From positions 43,805 to 107,804 of the forward strand of contig JAEXCS010000028.1 in the NCBI GenBank assembly GCA_023402075.1: DNA of 64,000 nucleotides, written 5' to 3'. Under the pieces are notes generated by a model. That model saw only the letters and a list, made by a program, of their open reading frames with translations, made no database searches and was not told the DNA's origin. Shown piece by piece: positions 50,917 to 59,699 of this stretch (positions are counted from its first letter, which is position 1; each line of letters starts with the position of its first letter). This DNA comes from Bacillota bacterium. Its GTDB lineage: Bacteria > Bacillota > Clostridia > Oscillospirales > Oscillospiraceae. The position numbers were made by a program, and so were the translations under genes.

Positions 50917-52110
50917 ATGCGGATCGGCATTTACGGCGGGACCTTTAATCCGCCTCATTTGGGCCATATCACGGCCGCACGGGCGGTATTTGAGCTGCTG
51001 AAGCTGGATAAGCTCTTGCTGATTCCCGACAGTCTTCCGCCCCACAAGCCTTTGCCGTCCGGCAGCCCCACGGCGGAGCAGCGAATGGAGCTGACGCGCC
51101 TTGCCGGTGAACAGACGGGTCTTGGTGACAGGGTGGAAACGCTGGATTTGGAGCTGCGACGGGGTGGAACCAGCTACACGGCGGACACGCTGGAGGCTGT
51201 CCGGGCGCAGTATCCGGATGACGAGCTGTGGCTTTTGATGGGGACGGACATGTTTCTGACGCTTCACCTCTGGCACGAGCCGGAGCGGATTTTGGCTATT
51301 GCCGGAATTGCGGCCTTTGGTCGGTCGGAAGCGGACACGGAGGAGCTGTTTGCGCCCCAGCGGGAATATCTCTACCGCGCCTATCCCGCCGCCCGTATTT
51401 TCACGCTCACGGTGCCCGGTGTGGTGGACATCTCCTCCACGGACCTGCGGGACAAGCTGGAGGCGGGCGACGGAGGTCGGTATCTTGCTCCGGCGGTATA
51501 CGGACGGATTCTGCGGGACAGTCTGTATGGGACAAACGCGGATTTGCGGGCGCTGCGACTTAATCAGCTTCGGCCTGTGGCGCTGAGCTATCTGAACCAT
51601 AGCCGTATTCCCCATGTGCTGGGCACGGAGCAGGAGGCCATCCGTCTGGCCCTGCGATACGGCGCGGATGTTCACAAGGCCCGGGTGGCGGCCCTGCTGC
51701 ACGACTGCACGAAAAAGCTGAGAATGGAAGAGCAGTCGGCCCTTTGCCGCCAGTATGGCATCCCCATGGACGAGCTGGAGCGCAAGGCGCTGAAGCTGCT
51801 TCACGCCAAGACCGGCGCGGCAATTGCACGGGACGTGTTTGGCGTGGACGACGAGATTTATACCGCCATTTTCTGGCATACTACCGGTCATGCGGAGATG
51901 ACACTTTTGGAAAAGATCATGTATCTTGCGGATTACATCGAGCCTACCCGCAGCTTCCCCGGCGTGGACGCGCTGCGCGCGGCCTGCGACGAGGATTTGG
52001 ACAAGGGACTGCTGATGGGTCTTACCATGACGGTTCAAGAGATGCGTGAGATGGGGAATCCCGTCCACAGCGCCACGCTGGAGGCAGTGGAGTATCTGAA
52101 AGGAAACTGA
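50917..52110 (+). CDS. Fusion of nicotinate-nucleotide adenylyltransferase and YqeK-type HD hydrolase
   Basis: A 397-residue fusion. Residues 1-200 are NadD, which forms nicotinate adenine dinucleotide in NAD synthesis, with GGTFNPPHLGH, LIPDSLPPHK and ISSTDLR. Residues 215-397 are YqeK, an HD-domain hydrolase of diadenosine tetraphosphate, with HKARVAALLHDCTKKL and MYLADYIEPTR. In most Firmicutes these are two adjacent genes, often overlapping; here they are one frame with no stop between. Confidence 0.93.
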   Translation: MRIGIYGGTFNPPHLGHITAARAVFELLKLDKLLLIPDSLPPHKPLPSGSPTAEQRMELTRLAGEQTGLGDRVETLDLELRRGGTSYTADTLEAVRAQYPDDELWLLMGTDMFLTLHLWHEPERILAIAGIAAFGRSEADTEELFAPQREYLYRAYPAARIFTLTVPGVVDISSTDLRDKLEAGDGGRYLAPAVYGRILRDSLYGTNADLRALRLNQLRPVALSYLNHSRIPHVLGTEQEAIRLALRYGADVHKARVAALLHDCTKKLRMEEQSALCRQYGIPMDELERKALKLLHAKTGAAIARDVFGVDDEIYTAIFWHTTGHAEMTLLEKIMYLADYIEPTRSFPGVDALRAACDEDLDKGLLMGLTMTVQEMREMGNPVHSATLEAVEYLKGN

Positions 52111-52120
52111 AAGGCAAACG

Positions 52121-53656
52121 ATGAACGAGAAAAAGAAAGGCCCGGGCAGGCGGTGGGAAGAGAAGGCCAGCCCTGAAAAAACGGAAGGAAAAACGAAAAA
52201 GCGCCGTCTGACGGGGACGCAGAGGGGCCTGATCGCACTGGCGTGCGTGCTGGCGGCGGTGCTGTCGGTGACGCTGGCCTATCGGGCGGTGTTTGTCAAG
52301 CCGGAGCTGCCCCAGAAGGAGGATCCGTCCTCCTCTCAGGCGGAGGACGACGATTATGGCGATGGGATGCGTCCCCGCAGCGACGGAACCCGCAAAAGCA
52401 AGGATTATTACACGGTTCTGATAATGGGACGGGACACCGGCGGCGGCGGCAACACGGATACCATGATGCTTGCCAGCTACGACGTGACCAACCAGAAGCT
52501 TACCGTGATGAATATTCCCCGGGACACTATGGTAAACGTATCCTGGGACATCAAGCGCATCAACTCCGTATACAATTACTACGGAGGGGGTGACAAGGGC
52601 GTCAAAAAGGTATATCAGGAAATATCCCAGCTTGTGGGCTTTGAGCCGGACTATCAGGTGATTATCGAGTGGGATGCGGTGGGCAAGCTGGTGGACGCCA
52701 TCGGCGGAGTCCAGTTTGACGTGCCCCGGAACATGAATTATGAGGATCCCTATCAGGATTTGTCCATTCACATCCAGAAGGGCGATCAGCTGCTGGACGG
52801 CGAGCAGGCCATGGGCGTGATCCGCTACCGCCACGACAATAATATGAAATACGGCTATGCCGACGGGGACTTAGGCCGTATTAAAACCCAGCAGGCGTTT
52901 TTGAAAGCGGTGATACAGCAGCTTTTGCAGGTGAAAAATGTGGGGAAAATTAACCAGTTTTCTAAAATTTTTCAGGAGAACGTGGAAACCGACCTCAGCG
53001 TGCAAAATCTGTTTTGGTTTGGCAAGTCCGCCATCATGGACGGACTGAGCATGGAGAATGTGGAATTTGTCACCATGCCCAATACGCCGAAGTCCTGTTA
53101 TAGCCGATCAGTGGGCAACTACCAGTCCTACGTGGTTCCGAAACCCCGGGAGCTGCTGGATCTGGTGAACCAAAAGCTCAGCCCATTTGTAGAGACTTTT
53201 ACACTCAGTGATCTGGATATCATGTCCATCAATGCAGACGGATCCGTCAGCTCCTCTACGGGCCATGTGGAGGACAGCAAGGCTGCCGTTTCGCCGGTGA
53301 TTCCCAAAAACACCCCCACTGAGCCGGTGGACACTGAGAACGTCGAATCCGGCGACGGCGAAACGGAAATTGATCCGCAGACGGGCTTGCCCGTCACGCC
53401 GGAGGACGGAACCGGCACAACCACTCCCGGAACAACTACCCCGGGAACGACCGACCCCGGAACAACTACCCCCGGAACGACTACCCCCGGAACGACTACC
53501 CCCGGAACAACTACCCCCGGAACGACAGAACCGGGAACGCCGGATCCCGGCACGACGACCCCGGGAACACCGGATCCCGGTACGGTTACTCCGCCGGACG
53601 ACACGGTATTTGTCCCGCCGGAGGTTACGGAGGTGCCCTCCGGTCTGGCTGAGTGA
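52121..53656 (+). CDS. LytR-CpsA-Psr (LCP) cell-wall glycopolymer ligase
   Basis: A 511-residue type II membrane protein. It has a Lys-rich cytoplasmic start, a transmembrane helix (about 37-58) and the LCP domain (about 95-330) with GRDTGGGGNTDTMM, MNIPRDTMVNV, RINSVYNYYGG and VIRYRHDNNMKYGYADGDLGRIKTQQ. These residues bind the polyprenyl-phosphate substrate. LCP enzymes attach teichoic-acid-like polymers to peptidoglycan. The tail (about 425-495) is a low-complexity TTPGT repeat, probably a wall-spanning linker. Confidence 0.93.
   Translation: MNEKKKGPGRRWEEKASPEKTEGKTKKRRLTGTQRGLIALACVLAAVLSVTLAYRAVFVKPELPQKEDPSSSQAEDDDYGDGMRPRSDGTRKSKDYYTVLIMGRDTGGGGNTDTMMLASYDVTNQKLTVMNIPRDTMVNVSWDIKRINSVYNYYGGGDKGVKKVYQEISQLVGFEPDYQVIIEWDAVGKLVDAIGGVQFDVPRNMNYEDPYQDLSIHIQKGDQLLDGEQAMGVIRYRHDNNMKYGYADGDLGRIKTQQAFLKAVIQQLLQVKNVGKINQFSKIFQENVETDLSVQNLFWFGKSAIMDGLSMENVEFVTMPNTPKSCYSRSVGNYQSYVVPKPRELLDLVNQKLSPFVETFTLSDLDIMSINADGSVSSSTGHVEDSKAAVSPVIPKNTPTEPVDTENVESGDGETEIDPQTGLPVTPEDGTGTTTPGTTTPGTTDPGTTTPGTTTPGTTTPGTTTPGTTEPGTPDPGTTTPGTPDPGTVTPPDDTVFVPPEVTEVPSGLAE
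53401..53590 (+). repeat. Tandem repeat encoding TTPGT in the LCP gene
   Basis: About a dozen imperfect 15-base units of the form ACTACCCCCGGAACG encode TTPGT, TDPGT or PDPGT. Several adjacent copies are nearly identical, so slippage in copy number is expected. It stays in frame because the unit is a multiple of three. Confidence 0.85.
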
Positions 53657-53738
53657 CACGGGACGGTAAAACCCAGCCCCGATATCATATTAAGAACGCC
53701 GCATTTGCAGGCGGCCTGAGTTTGAAAGGAAGAGATGC

Positions 53739-54098
53739 ATGACACCAAAGGAAATTGCACTGGGCGCTGTTCGTGCGCTGGACGAGAAAAAAGGCGGAGA
53801 AATTGCCGCCATTGAAATTGCGGACCTGACCACGCTGGCGGACTATTTCGTCATTGCCAGCGGTACCTCCAACACCCAGATCAACGCACTGTGCGATGCG
53901 GTGGAAAAGCTGCTGAAGGAGCAAGGGGAAGCGCCCCTGCGCCGAGAGGGCTATCGGGACGGAACATGGGTGCTGCTGGATTACGGCTGCGTGGCTGTGC
54001 ATGTGTTTTCCCAGGAGGCCCGGGAATTTTACGATTTGGAGCGCCTGTGGCGGGACGGCAAGCGGCTGGACCTGACGGAGGTTTTGACGCGGGACTGA
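53739..54098 (+). CDS. rsfS: Ribosomal silencing factor RsfS
   Basis: A 119-residue protein that binds L14 and blocks subunit joining under starvation. It has the ADYFVIASGTSNTQINALCDAVEK pattern, GYRDGTWVLLDYGCVAVHVFSQEAREFYDLERLW. It is the last gene of the yhbY-nadD-LCP-rsfS group. Confidence 0.95.
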   Translation: MTPKEIALGAVRALDEKKGGEIAAIEIADLTTLADYFVIASGTSNTQINALCDAVEKLLKEQGEAPLRREGYRDGTWVLLDYGCVAVHVFSQEAREFYDLERLWRDGKRLDLTEVLTRD

Positions 54099-54149
54099 GT
54101 CGCCTTCATGCGGAATGCGGATTTTCCTTGACAAAAAGGGAAAACCCCC

Positions 54150-54475
54150 GTAAAATAGCGGTGTTCAAAGACGTTGATGGGATAAAAGACGGGTTTTTCT
54201 GCCTCAGAGAGCCGGCGGCTGGTGCGAGCCGGTGGAGAAAGTCCGTGGATAACTGGTCCCGGAGTTTCCCGCCTGAAGAAAAGTAGGGCGGGGCGGGCGG
54301 CCCCGTTATAGGCTGATGGTCCGAGAGGGCGCGGGCGGGTTTGCGGCGTTGGCCGGAATTCCGGACCTGCTGCCGTTTTGGCACCTAAGAGGGCCGACCG
54401 GGCGACCGGCGGCTGAATCAGGGTGGTATCGCGTCACAACGCCCCTGACCGCTGCGGTCAGGGGCGTATTTTTTT
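54150..54475 (+). promoter_or_regulatory. T-box riboswitch upstream of leuS
   Basis: A long structured leader between rsfS and leuS. It ends with the T-box sequence AGGGTGGTATCGCG (54419-54433). A terminator follows: ACGCCCCTGACC (54439-54450) pairs with GGTCAGGGGCGT (54456-54467), then seven T from 54469. The stem I region with an AGAGA/GGCGGCTGGTGCGAGCC apical part is around 54205-54240. Uncharged tRNA-Leu would stabilise the antiterminator. A candidate Leu specifier CTG lies near 54260, but I could not confirm the specifier loop. Confidence 0.9.
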
Positions 54476-54519
54476 GTTGCCCGACCGGGGCAAACATCAG
54501 AAAGGAACGGTCTTGTAAA

Positions 54520-56946
54520 ATGAAATACGATTTTACCGGCATTGAAAAAAAGTGGCAGGAGCGATGGCTGACAGAAAAGCCCTTCGCCGCCGTGAACGGC
54601 GACACCTCCCGGCCCAAGTTCTACGGGCTGATTGAGTTCCCCTATCCCTCCGGACAGGGACTTCACGTGGGCCATCCCCGGCCCTATACCGCTATGGACA
54701 TCATCTGCCGCAAAAAGCGGATGCAGGGTTATAACGTTTTGTTCCCCATCGGGTTTGACGCGTTTGGTCTGCCCACGGAGAACTATGCCATTAAAATGCA
54801 CATCCATCCCCGGAAGGTGACAGAGGACAACATCGCCAATTTCCGCAGTCAGATTCAGTCTCTGGGCTACTCCTTTGACTGGGACAGGGAAGTGGATACC
54901 ACCGACCCCAAATATTACAAGTGGACCCAGTGGATTTTCCTCCAGATGTTCAAAAAGGGACTTGCCTATAAGTCCACCATGCCCGTCAACTGGTGCACCT
55001 CCTGCAAGTGCGTGCTGGCCAATGAAGAGGTGGTAGAGGGCGTGTGCGAGCGCTGCGGCAGCGCCGTGGTTCGTAAGGAAAAGAGCCAGTGGATGCTGAA
55101 AATCACCGAGTATGCCCAGCGTTTGATTGACGATCTGGACGATGTGGACTATATCGAGCGGGTGAAAATCCAGCAGCGCAACTGGATTGGCCGCTCCGAG
55201 GGGACCGAGGTGGACTTCACCGCCGACAATGGAGTCAAGCTGACGGTATATACCACCCGGTGCGACACGCTGTTCGGCGTGACCTATATGGTTCTGTCGC
55301 CGGAGCACGAATATCTTAAAAAGTGGAAGGATCAGATCAAAAACTGGGACGAGGTAGCAGCCTATATGGACGCGGCGGCCCGCAAGTCCGATCTGGAGCG
55401 CACGGAGCTGAGCAAGGAGAAATCCGGCGTGCGGCTGGAGGGTATCTCCGCCGTCCACCCCGTCACCGGCGCGAAAATTCCCGTGTTTGTTTCCGACTAC
55501 GTGCTGATCACTTACGGTACCGGTATCGTCATGGGCGTGCCGGGCCACGACCAGCGCGACTGGGAGTTTGCCACCAAGTTTAACCTTCCCATTGTGGAGG
55601 TGGTTCGGGGCGGCGACATCACCAAGGAAGCCTTCGCCCTGAAGGACGACACCGGCATCATGGTGAACTCCGGCTTTTTGGACGGGCTGACCGTGAAGGA
55701 AGCCATTCCCGCCATGAAGGATTGGCTGGTGGAAAAGGGCATCGGTCAGGCCAAGACCAACTATAAGCTGCGGGACTGGGTATTCTCCCGCCAGCGGTAT
55801 TGGGGCGAGCCGATTCCCATGGTGAACTGTGAAAAGTGCGGCTGGGTTCCCCTGCCGGAGGAGCAGCTTCCTCTGGTGTTGCCCAATGTGGAGAATTACG
55901 AGCCAACGGAGGACGGCGAAAGCCCCCTCTCCGCCATGACCGATTGGGTTTCCACTACCTGCCCTCACTGCGGCGGCCCCGCCCGGCGTGAGACGGATAC
56001 CATGCCTCAGTGGGCTGGGTCCAGCTGGTATTTCCTGCGGTATATGGACCCCCACAATGAAAACGCGCTGGCCTCCAAGGAAGCGCTGGATTACTGGTCC
56101 CCTGTGGACTGGTACAACGGCGGCATGGAGCACACCACGCTGCACCTGCTGTACAGCCGGTTCTGGCACAAGTTCCTCTACGATATCGGCGTGGTTCCCA
56201 CTAAGGAGCCGTATCACAAGCGCACCAGCCACGGCATGATCCTGGGCGAGGGCGGCGAGAAAATGTCCAAGTCCCGGGGCAACGTGGTGAATCCCAACGA
56301 CATTGTGGAGCAGTACGGCGCAGACACCATGCGCCTGCACATCATGTTCATCGGTGACTTTGAAAAGGCCGTCTCCTGGTCCAACGAAGCGGTAAAGGGC
56401 TCCAAGCGCTTTTTGGACAGGGTGTGGAATCTGGCGGAGTCCGCCTCCGACAGCTATGAAGTGACCCCCGCCAACGAGTCGATGATTCACAAGACCATCA
56501 AGAAGGTGACGGAGGACATCGACGAGCTGAAGATGAACACCGCCATTTCCGCCATGATGACCTTGGTAAACGAGTTTTACGCCAACGGCGCCAGCCGGGG
56601 CGACATGAAATATCTGCTGCTGCTGCTCAGTCCCTTTGCGCCCCATATCACGGAGGAGCTGTGGGAGAGTCTGGGCTTTGCCGGGATGACGGGCGGCATG
56701 GCCTGCGCGCAGCCGTGGCCCGCCTTTGATGAAAGCAAAACCGCCGCTGCCACCGTGGAGATGGCGGTGCAGGTGGGCGGCAAGCTGAAGGGCACCGTGG
56801 TCATGCCCGCCGACTGCGACGAGGAAACCGTGAAGACCGCCGCGCTGGAGGTGGAGAAGGTGCAAAAGGCTGTGGAGGGCATGGCAATTGTCAAGACCAT
56901 CTACGTGAAAAATCGCCTGATTAACCTGATTGTAAAGCCGCGTTAA
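54520..56946 (+). CDS. leuS: Leucyl-tRNA synthetase
   Basis: An 808-residue class I synthetase. The HIGH motif appears as HVGHPRPYT, and the KMSKS motif as KMSKSRGN. The CP1 editing domain (about 225-415) contains VYTTRCDTLFGVTY and VPGHDQRDWEFA. A four-Cys zinc site (CTSCKCVLANEEVVEGVCERCG) and the C-terminal anticodon region are present. The ATG at 54520 is chosen because it starts KYDFTGIEKKWQERW; the longer frame runs through the T-box. It is controlled by that T-box. Confidence 0.97.
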   Translation: MKYDFTGIEKKWQERWLTEKPFAAVNGDTSRPKFYGLIEFPYPSGQGLHVGHPRPYTAMDIICRKKRMQGYNVLFPIGFDAFGLPTENYAIKMHIHPRKVTEDNIANFRSQIQSLGYSFDWDREVDTTDPKYYKWTQWIFLQMFKKGLAYKSTMPVNWCTSCKCVLANEEVVEGVCERCGSAVVRKEKSQWMLKITEYAQRLIDDLDDVDYIERVKIQQRNWIGRSEGTEVDFTADNGVKLTVYTTRCDTLFGVTYMVLSPEHEYLKKWKDQIKNWDEVAAYMDAAARKSDLERTELSKEKSGVRLEGISAVHPVTGAKIPVFVSDYVLITYGTGIVMGVPGHDQRDWEFATKFNLPIVEVVRGGDITKEAFALKDDTGIMVNSGFLDGLTVKEAIPAMKDWLVEKGIGQAKTNYKLRDWVFSRQRYWGEPIPMVNCEKCGWVPLPEEQLPLVLPNVENYEPTEDGESPLSAMTDWVSTTCPHCGGPARRETDTMPQWAGSSWYFLRYMDPHNENALASKEALDYWSPVDWYNGGMEHTTLHLLYSRFWHKFLYDIGVVPTKEPYHKRTSHGMILGEGGEKMSKSRGNVVNPNDIVEQYGADTMRLHIMFIGDFEKAVSWSNEAVKGSKRFLDRVWNLAESASDSYEVTPANESMIHKTIKKVTEDIDELKMNTAISAMMTLVNEFYANGASRGDMKYLLLLLSPFAPHITEELWESLGFAGMTGGMACAQPWPAFDESKTAAATVEMAVQVGGKLKGTVVMPADCDEETVKTAALEVEKVQKAVEGMAIVKTIYVKNRLINLIVKPR

Positions 56947-57007
56947 GTGCGGCGGAGCATTTACCAATGGGAATATGCCCGATTTGTGGATTTGCCTGAT
57001 ATAAAGT

Positions 57008-57044
57008 AAAACGCAAGCGCCTGCAACGCAGGCGCTTGCGTTTT
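57008..57044 (+). terminator. Intrinsic terminator of leuS
   Basis: A perfect 17-bp stem (57008-57024 with 57028-57044) with a 3-base loop and terminal A4/T4. It can act in both directions. Confidence 0.88.
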
Positions 57045-57200
57045 GCAGGGGGGACTGTCCGGGCTGTGACTGCGGCACGGCGCAGGCGAGTGCTAACCGG
57101 TACGCTCCTGGAGTCTGGTTATATCCGCAGGAAAGCAGCTTTTGTTCAGTTGACATGATCTGATTATTAGCTAGTTCGATATTACAATGTAAAGCAAAAC

Positions 57201-57241
57201 TTCCCCCACGGATAAACTACTGTTAATTCATCCGTGGGGGA
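57201..57241 (-). terminator. Terminator of the small minus-strand membrane gene
   Basis: On the minus strand a perfect 11-bp stem (57240-57230 with 57213-57203) is followed by TTTTGCTTT. It supports the gene at 57258-57485 as real. Confidence 0.75.
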
Positions 57242-57257
57242 TACTATTGCATTGTCA

Positions 57258-57485
57258 TTACAATAAAAAATCAAGGACAGCCAAAATAATCAAAGAGATT
57301 CCTAAAACTTTTACGTGCAGCTCTCTGCTTGAGTAACCCGTATATATTGCATATAATCCGAGTGTACTGTATGAGATTAGATGGATAACGCTGCTTGTAA
57401 ATGCATCGACTTTCATAAACAATTTAATCCATATATTAAATATTACTATTATCCATAAAGATACATGAAATGTTTTTTTTGGCAT
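57258..57485 (-). CDS. Small two- or three-helix membrane protein
   Basis: A 75-residue hydrophobic protein with helices at about 7-24, 32-50 and 57-75 (LGISLIILAVLDFLL). GGAG lies nine bases before the ATG, and a terminator follows. It is AT-rich, unlike the flanking core genes, suggesting acquired DNA. No family is recognised. Confidence 0.55.
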   Translation of the reverse strand: MPKKTFHVSLWIIVIFNIWIKLFMKVDAFTSSVIHLISYSTLGLYAIYTGYSSRELHVKVLGISLIILAVLDFLL

Positions 57486-58613
57486 TACAATTTCTCCGTT
57501 CGATCTGAATCCGCATAAAAGTGAAACTCTGCTTTGGGTTGGGGTCTGCTACCACCCTGATCAATATCGTATTAAGAGATTTTGGTATAGTAGATATTAT
57601 CTAGCCCATACCTATTCGCCGTTGATAGTAAGATCCCCTGTACCGCTTTTCTCATTTTGTAAAAAATTCACGGAATAGAGAGTTTGCGAAATAGTTGCTG
57701 CAAGTTTACTGCATCGGACTGCTCTTTTCGTGCCCTAGGAGATATTGAATCGCTGGTTTTCAATTCCCTACATACTGTTAAGACGTTAAAATATCTAAAA
57801 TTGTTACAATATTTGCCAAATATTTTTTTGACCATGGGGGTTGATTATATAATTATGGATTCAGCTGTGATACCAAACATATCGATCCTGTTTAAAAGCA
57901 TTCACAAAAGTATCGGAGGTCTCGGAATCGTACCTGTCAAAAGGAGGGCCTTTCCGGCCCTGCAAAAATGTTTGGGTATTTACTAAAAGCTTTGCGTTTT
58001 GAAAACAAGTGGTATTATGTTGCACTATGAATTATAATGTTGTAATAGCGTGGAGATCGCATTACGGTATAAAATTGACTTTTGGAGAGAAGAGCCAGAG
58101 CGGCGAGTCCTTCCAACCACCATTGAAACAGCCCCTCATTATGGAATGAGGGGCTGTTTTTCTTCTTGGAAAGGACAAGCACAATTAAAAGCAGACATGT
58201 CTGAATGCCAATCGGGAAGGCTGACGATTAAAAGTTAAGCTGATTCTTTTATGTCTTGCTTTTTAACGGAAGGGAACCTTTTAAAACGTCCGATCTACCG
58301 GGGCCGCAAGTCGTCCGGTCGTTTCCTGCCATACTGTCACCCGTTCTATCCGAGTTCCTGCCGTACAGAAAAAGCATATCATACCTTAATCCGTACTGTC
58401 CCCAAATTGCATTTATAGTCGCCGCCAAAAAACTGCCTGCTATCTTGCATGCATCTAAAAAACAGCCCCAATCACTGCGTCTTAAAGCCAACCCACTCAC
58501 CAAAAAGGTACGGAATTTATATGATGGAAAGAGGAATGTAATATATTACCGTGCCGGGGTTGTACAAGCGAGAAAACTCATTCTTCCATTTTCAATAATC
58601 GAGGTATTGTTTC
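57486..58613. other. AT-rich, nearly gene-free region
   Basis: This 1.1-kb stretch holds no convincing gene. Frames at 57684-57986 and 58256-58630 have no clear ribosome site or recognisable product. Visible elements are a small hairpin AGGGCC-tttcc-GGCCCT near 57945-57962, TATAAT-like strings near 57848 and 58033, and the strong terminator at 58128. It may be degraded mobile DNA or hold a small RNA. Confidence 0.5.
58128..58161 (+). terminator. Orphan intrinsic terminator
   Basis: A perfect 13-bp stem (58128-58140 with 58145-58157), loop ATGG, then TTTTT. No gene is evident upstream, so it may end a small RNA or a lost gene. Confidence 0.85.
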
Positions 58614-59699
58614 ATGATGAATCACAATAACGAGGTTAATGGCAGCTTTGAGCCGAGTATGAAAAGACATTCGGGATCGTGCCCCGACCGCTGCAATCCA
58701 CCTCTTTGCCCTCCGCCTTGTCGGCCTCCCGTTCCATGCTGCGTCCCTGGCCCCACTGGCCCCACTGGGCCAACTGGCGACCCCGGAGTGCCGGGCGTCC
58801 CGGGGGCTACTGGCCCCGCTGGTGCTTTTGGACCTGCCGGTGCAGTTGGTGCCACAGGCCCAGCAGGTGCTGCTGGTGCTCCCGGCCCGGCCGGTGCAGG
58901 AGGCCCCACTGGGCCAACAGGGCCGGCTGGTTCTACTGGCCCAGCCGGTGCCACTGGCCCTGCCGGAAGCACTGGCGCTACTGGAGCTGTCGGTTCCGCT
59001 GGGGCAACCGGTCCAACCGGACCTACTGGTGTTGGTGAACCCGGCCCTACCGGGCCTACCGGACCTGCGGGCGGGCCTACCGGACCTACCGGCCCTATCG
59101 GCCCCACTGGCGCTGACGATGGTGAAACGGGTCCTACTGGTGCCACTGGCCCTGCTGGCGCCGACGGCGTAACTGGTGCAACTGGCCCCACCGGCGCTAC
59201 CGGTGCTACCGGACCTGACGGCAGCGATGGCAGCACCGGTCCCACTGGCCCTGCCGGTGCAGACGGCGCGATTGGTGCCACTGGGCCAACCGGGCCAACT
59301 GGTGCTGGCGAAACCGGACCCACCGGTCCTACCGGGCCTGGAGGTGGCCCTACTGGAGCCACTGGCGCAACTGGCCCCACCGGGCCTGCGGGCGGTGCTA
59401 CCGGCGCCACTGGCCCTACCGGCCCTGCCGGAGCCACTGGTGCAACCGGCTCTGCCGGGCCTGCCGGTGCTGCCGGACCTGCGGGTGCTACCGGCGCTAC
59501 TGGGATGGATGGCGCCGACGGCGCTACTGGCCCTGCTGGTGCGATTGGTGCCACCGGGCCTGCTGGTCCCACTGGCCCTGCCGGTGCCGCCAGCGATACC
59601 GGCGCCACAGGACCCACCGGACCTACTGGTGCCACCGGAGCGTTTATATTAGGAAAACAAACTGCCTGTAAAATTGCGGTTCTTCTAAACCGCATTTGA
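58614..59699 (+). CDS. Collagen-like Gly-X-Y repeat protein, 3' end replaced
   Basis: A 361-residue protein. The first 45 residues are Asn-rich then Cys/Pro-rich (CPDRCNPPLCPPPCRPP). A collagen-like domain of about 300 residues follows, nearly all Gly-Pro-Thr, Gly-Ala-Thr or Gly-Pro-Ala triplets. BclA-like spore or surface fibres have such domains and normally end in a globular C-terminal domain. Here the repeat stops at GATGAF and 17 unrelated residues follow. The last codons lie in sequence shared with the end of the recombinase gene on the other strand, so the native C-terminus was probably lost by insertion. Confidence 0.75.
   Translation: MMNHNNEVNGSFEPSMKRHSGSCPDRCNPPLCPPPCRPPVPCCVPGPTGPTGPTGDPGVPGVPGATGPAGAFGPAGAVGATGPAGAAGAPGPAGAGGPTGPTGPAGSTGPAGATGPAGSTGATGAVGSAGATGPTGPTGVGEPGPTGPTGPAGGPTGPTGPIGPTGADDGETGPTGATGPAGADGVTGATGPTGATGATGPDGSDGSTGPTGPAGADGAIGATGPTGPTGAGETGPTGPTGPGGGPTGATGATGPTGPAGGATGATGPTGPAGATGATGSAGPAGAAGPAGATGATGMDGADGATGPAGAIGATGPAGPTGPAGAASDTGATGPTGPTGATGAFILGKQTACKIAVLLNRI
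59675..59694. repeat. Inverted repeat at the element boundary
   Basis: TGCGGTT (59675-59681) and AACCGCA (59688-59694) form a 7-bp stem around the recombinase stop codon, next to the junction with the collagen-like gene. It may be part of the attachment site or a weak terminator. Confidence 0.4.

Noticed and set aside
53401..53590. TTPGT repeat as a CRISPR array
   Set aside because: Units are contiguous 15-mers inside a coding frame with no spacers.
54418..57156. A 912-codon open frame on the minus strand opposite leuS
   Set aside because: It is a shadow of the GC-rich leuS gene. The product is His/Val/Gly-rich with no known domain, and leuS itself is certain.
57684..57986. A 100-codon + frame
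   Set aside because: No ribosome site, unusual composition, no similarity to known families; probably chance in AT-rich DNA.
58256..58630. A 124-codon + frame before the collagen-like gene, and an 84-codon minus frame at 58249-58503
   Set aside because: Neither has a ribosome site or recognisable motifs, and they overlap each other on opposite strands.
58679..59652. Trp/Cys-rich and Leu/Pro-rich frames within the collagen-like gene
   Set aside because: Frame-shifted readings of the repeat; no ribosome sites.
58622..59695. A 357-codon minus-strand frame opposite the collagen-like gene, rich in Pro-Val-Ala
   Set aside because: It is the mirror of Gly-X-Y codons. The sense strand has the start site and the recognisable collagen pattern.
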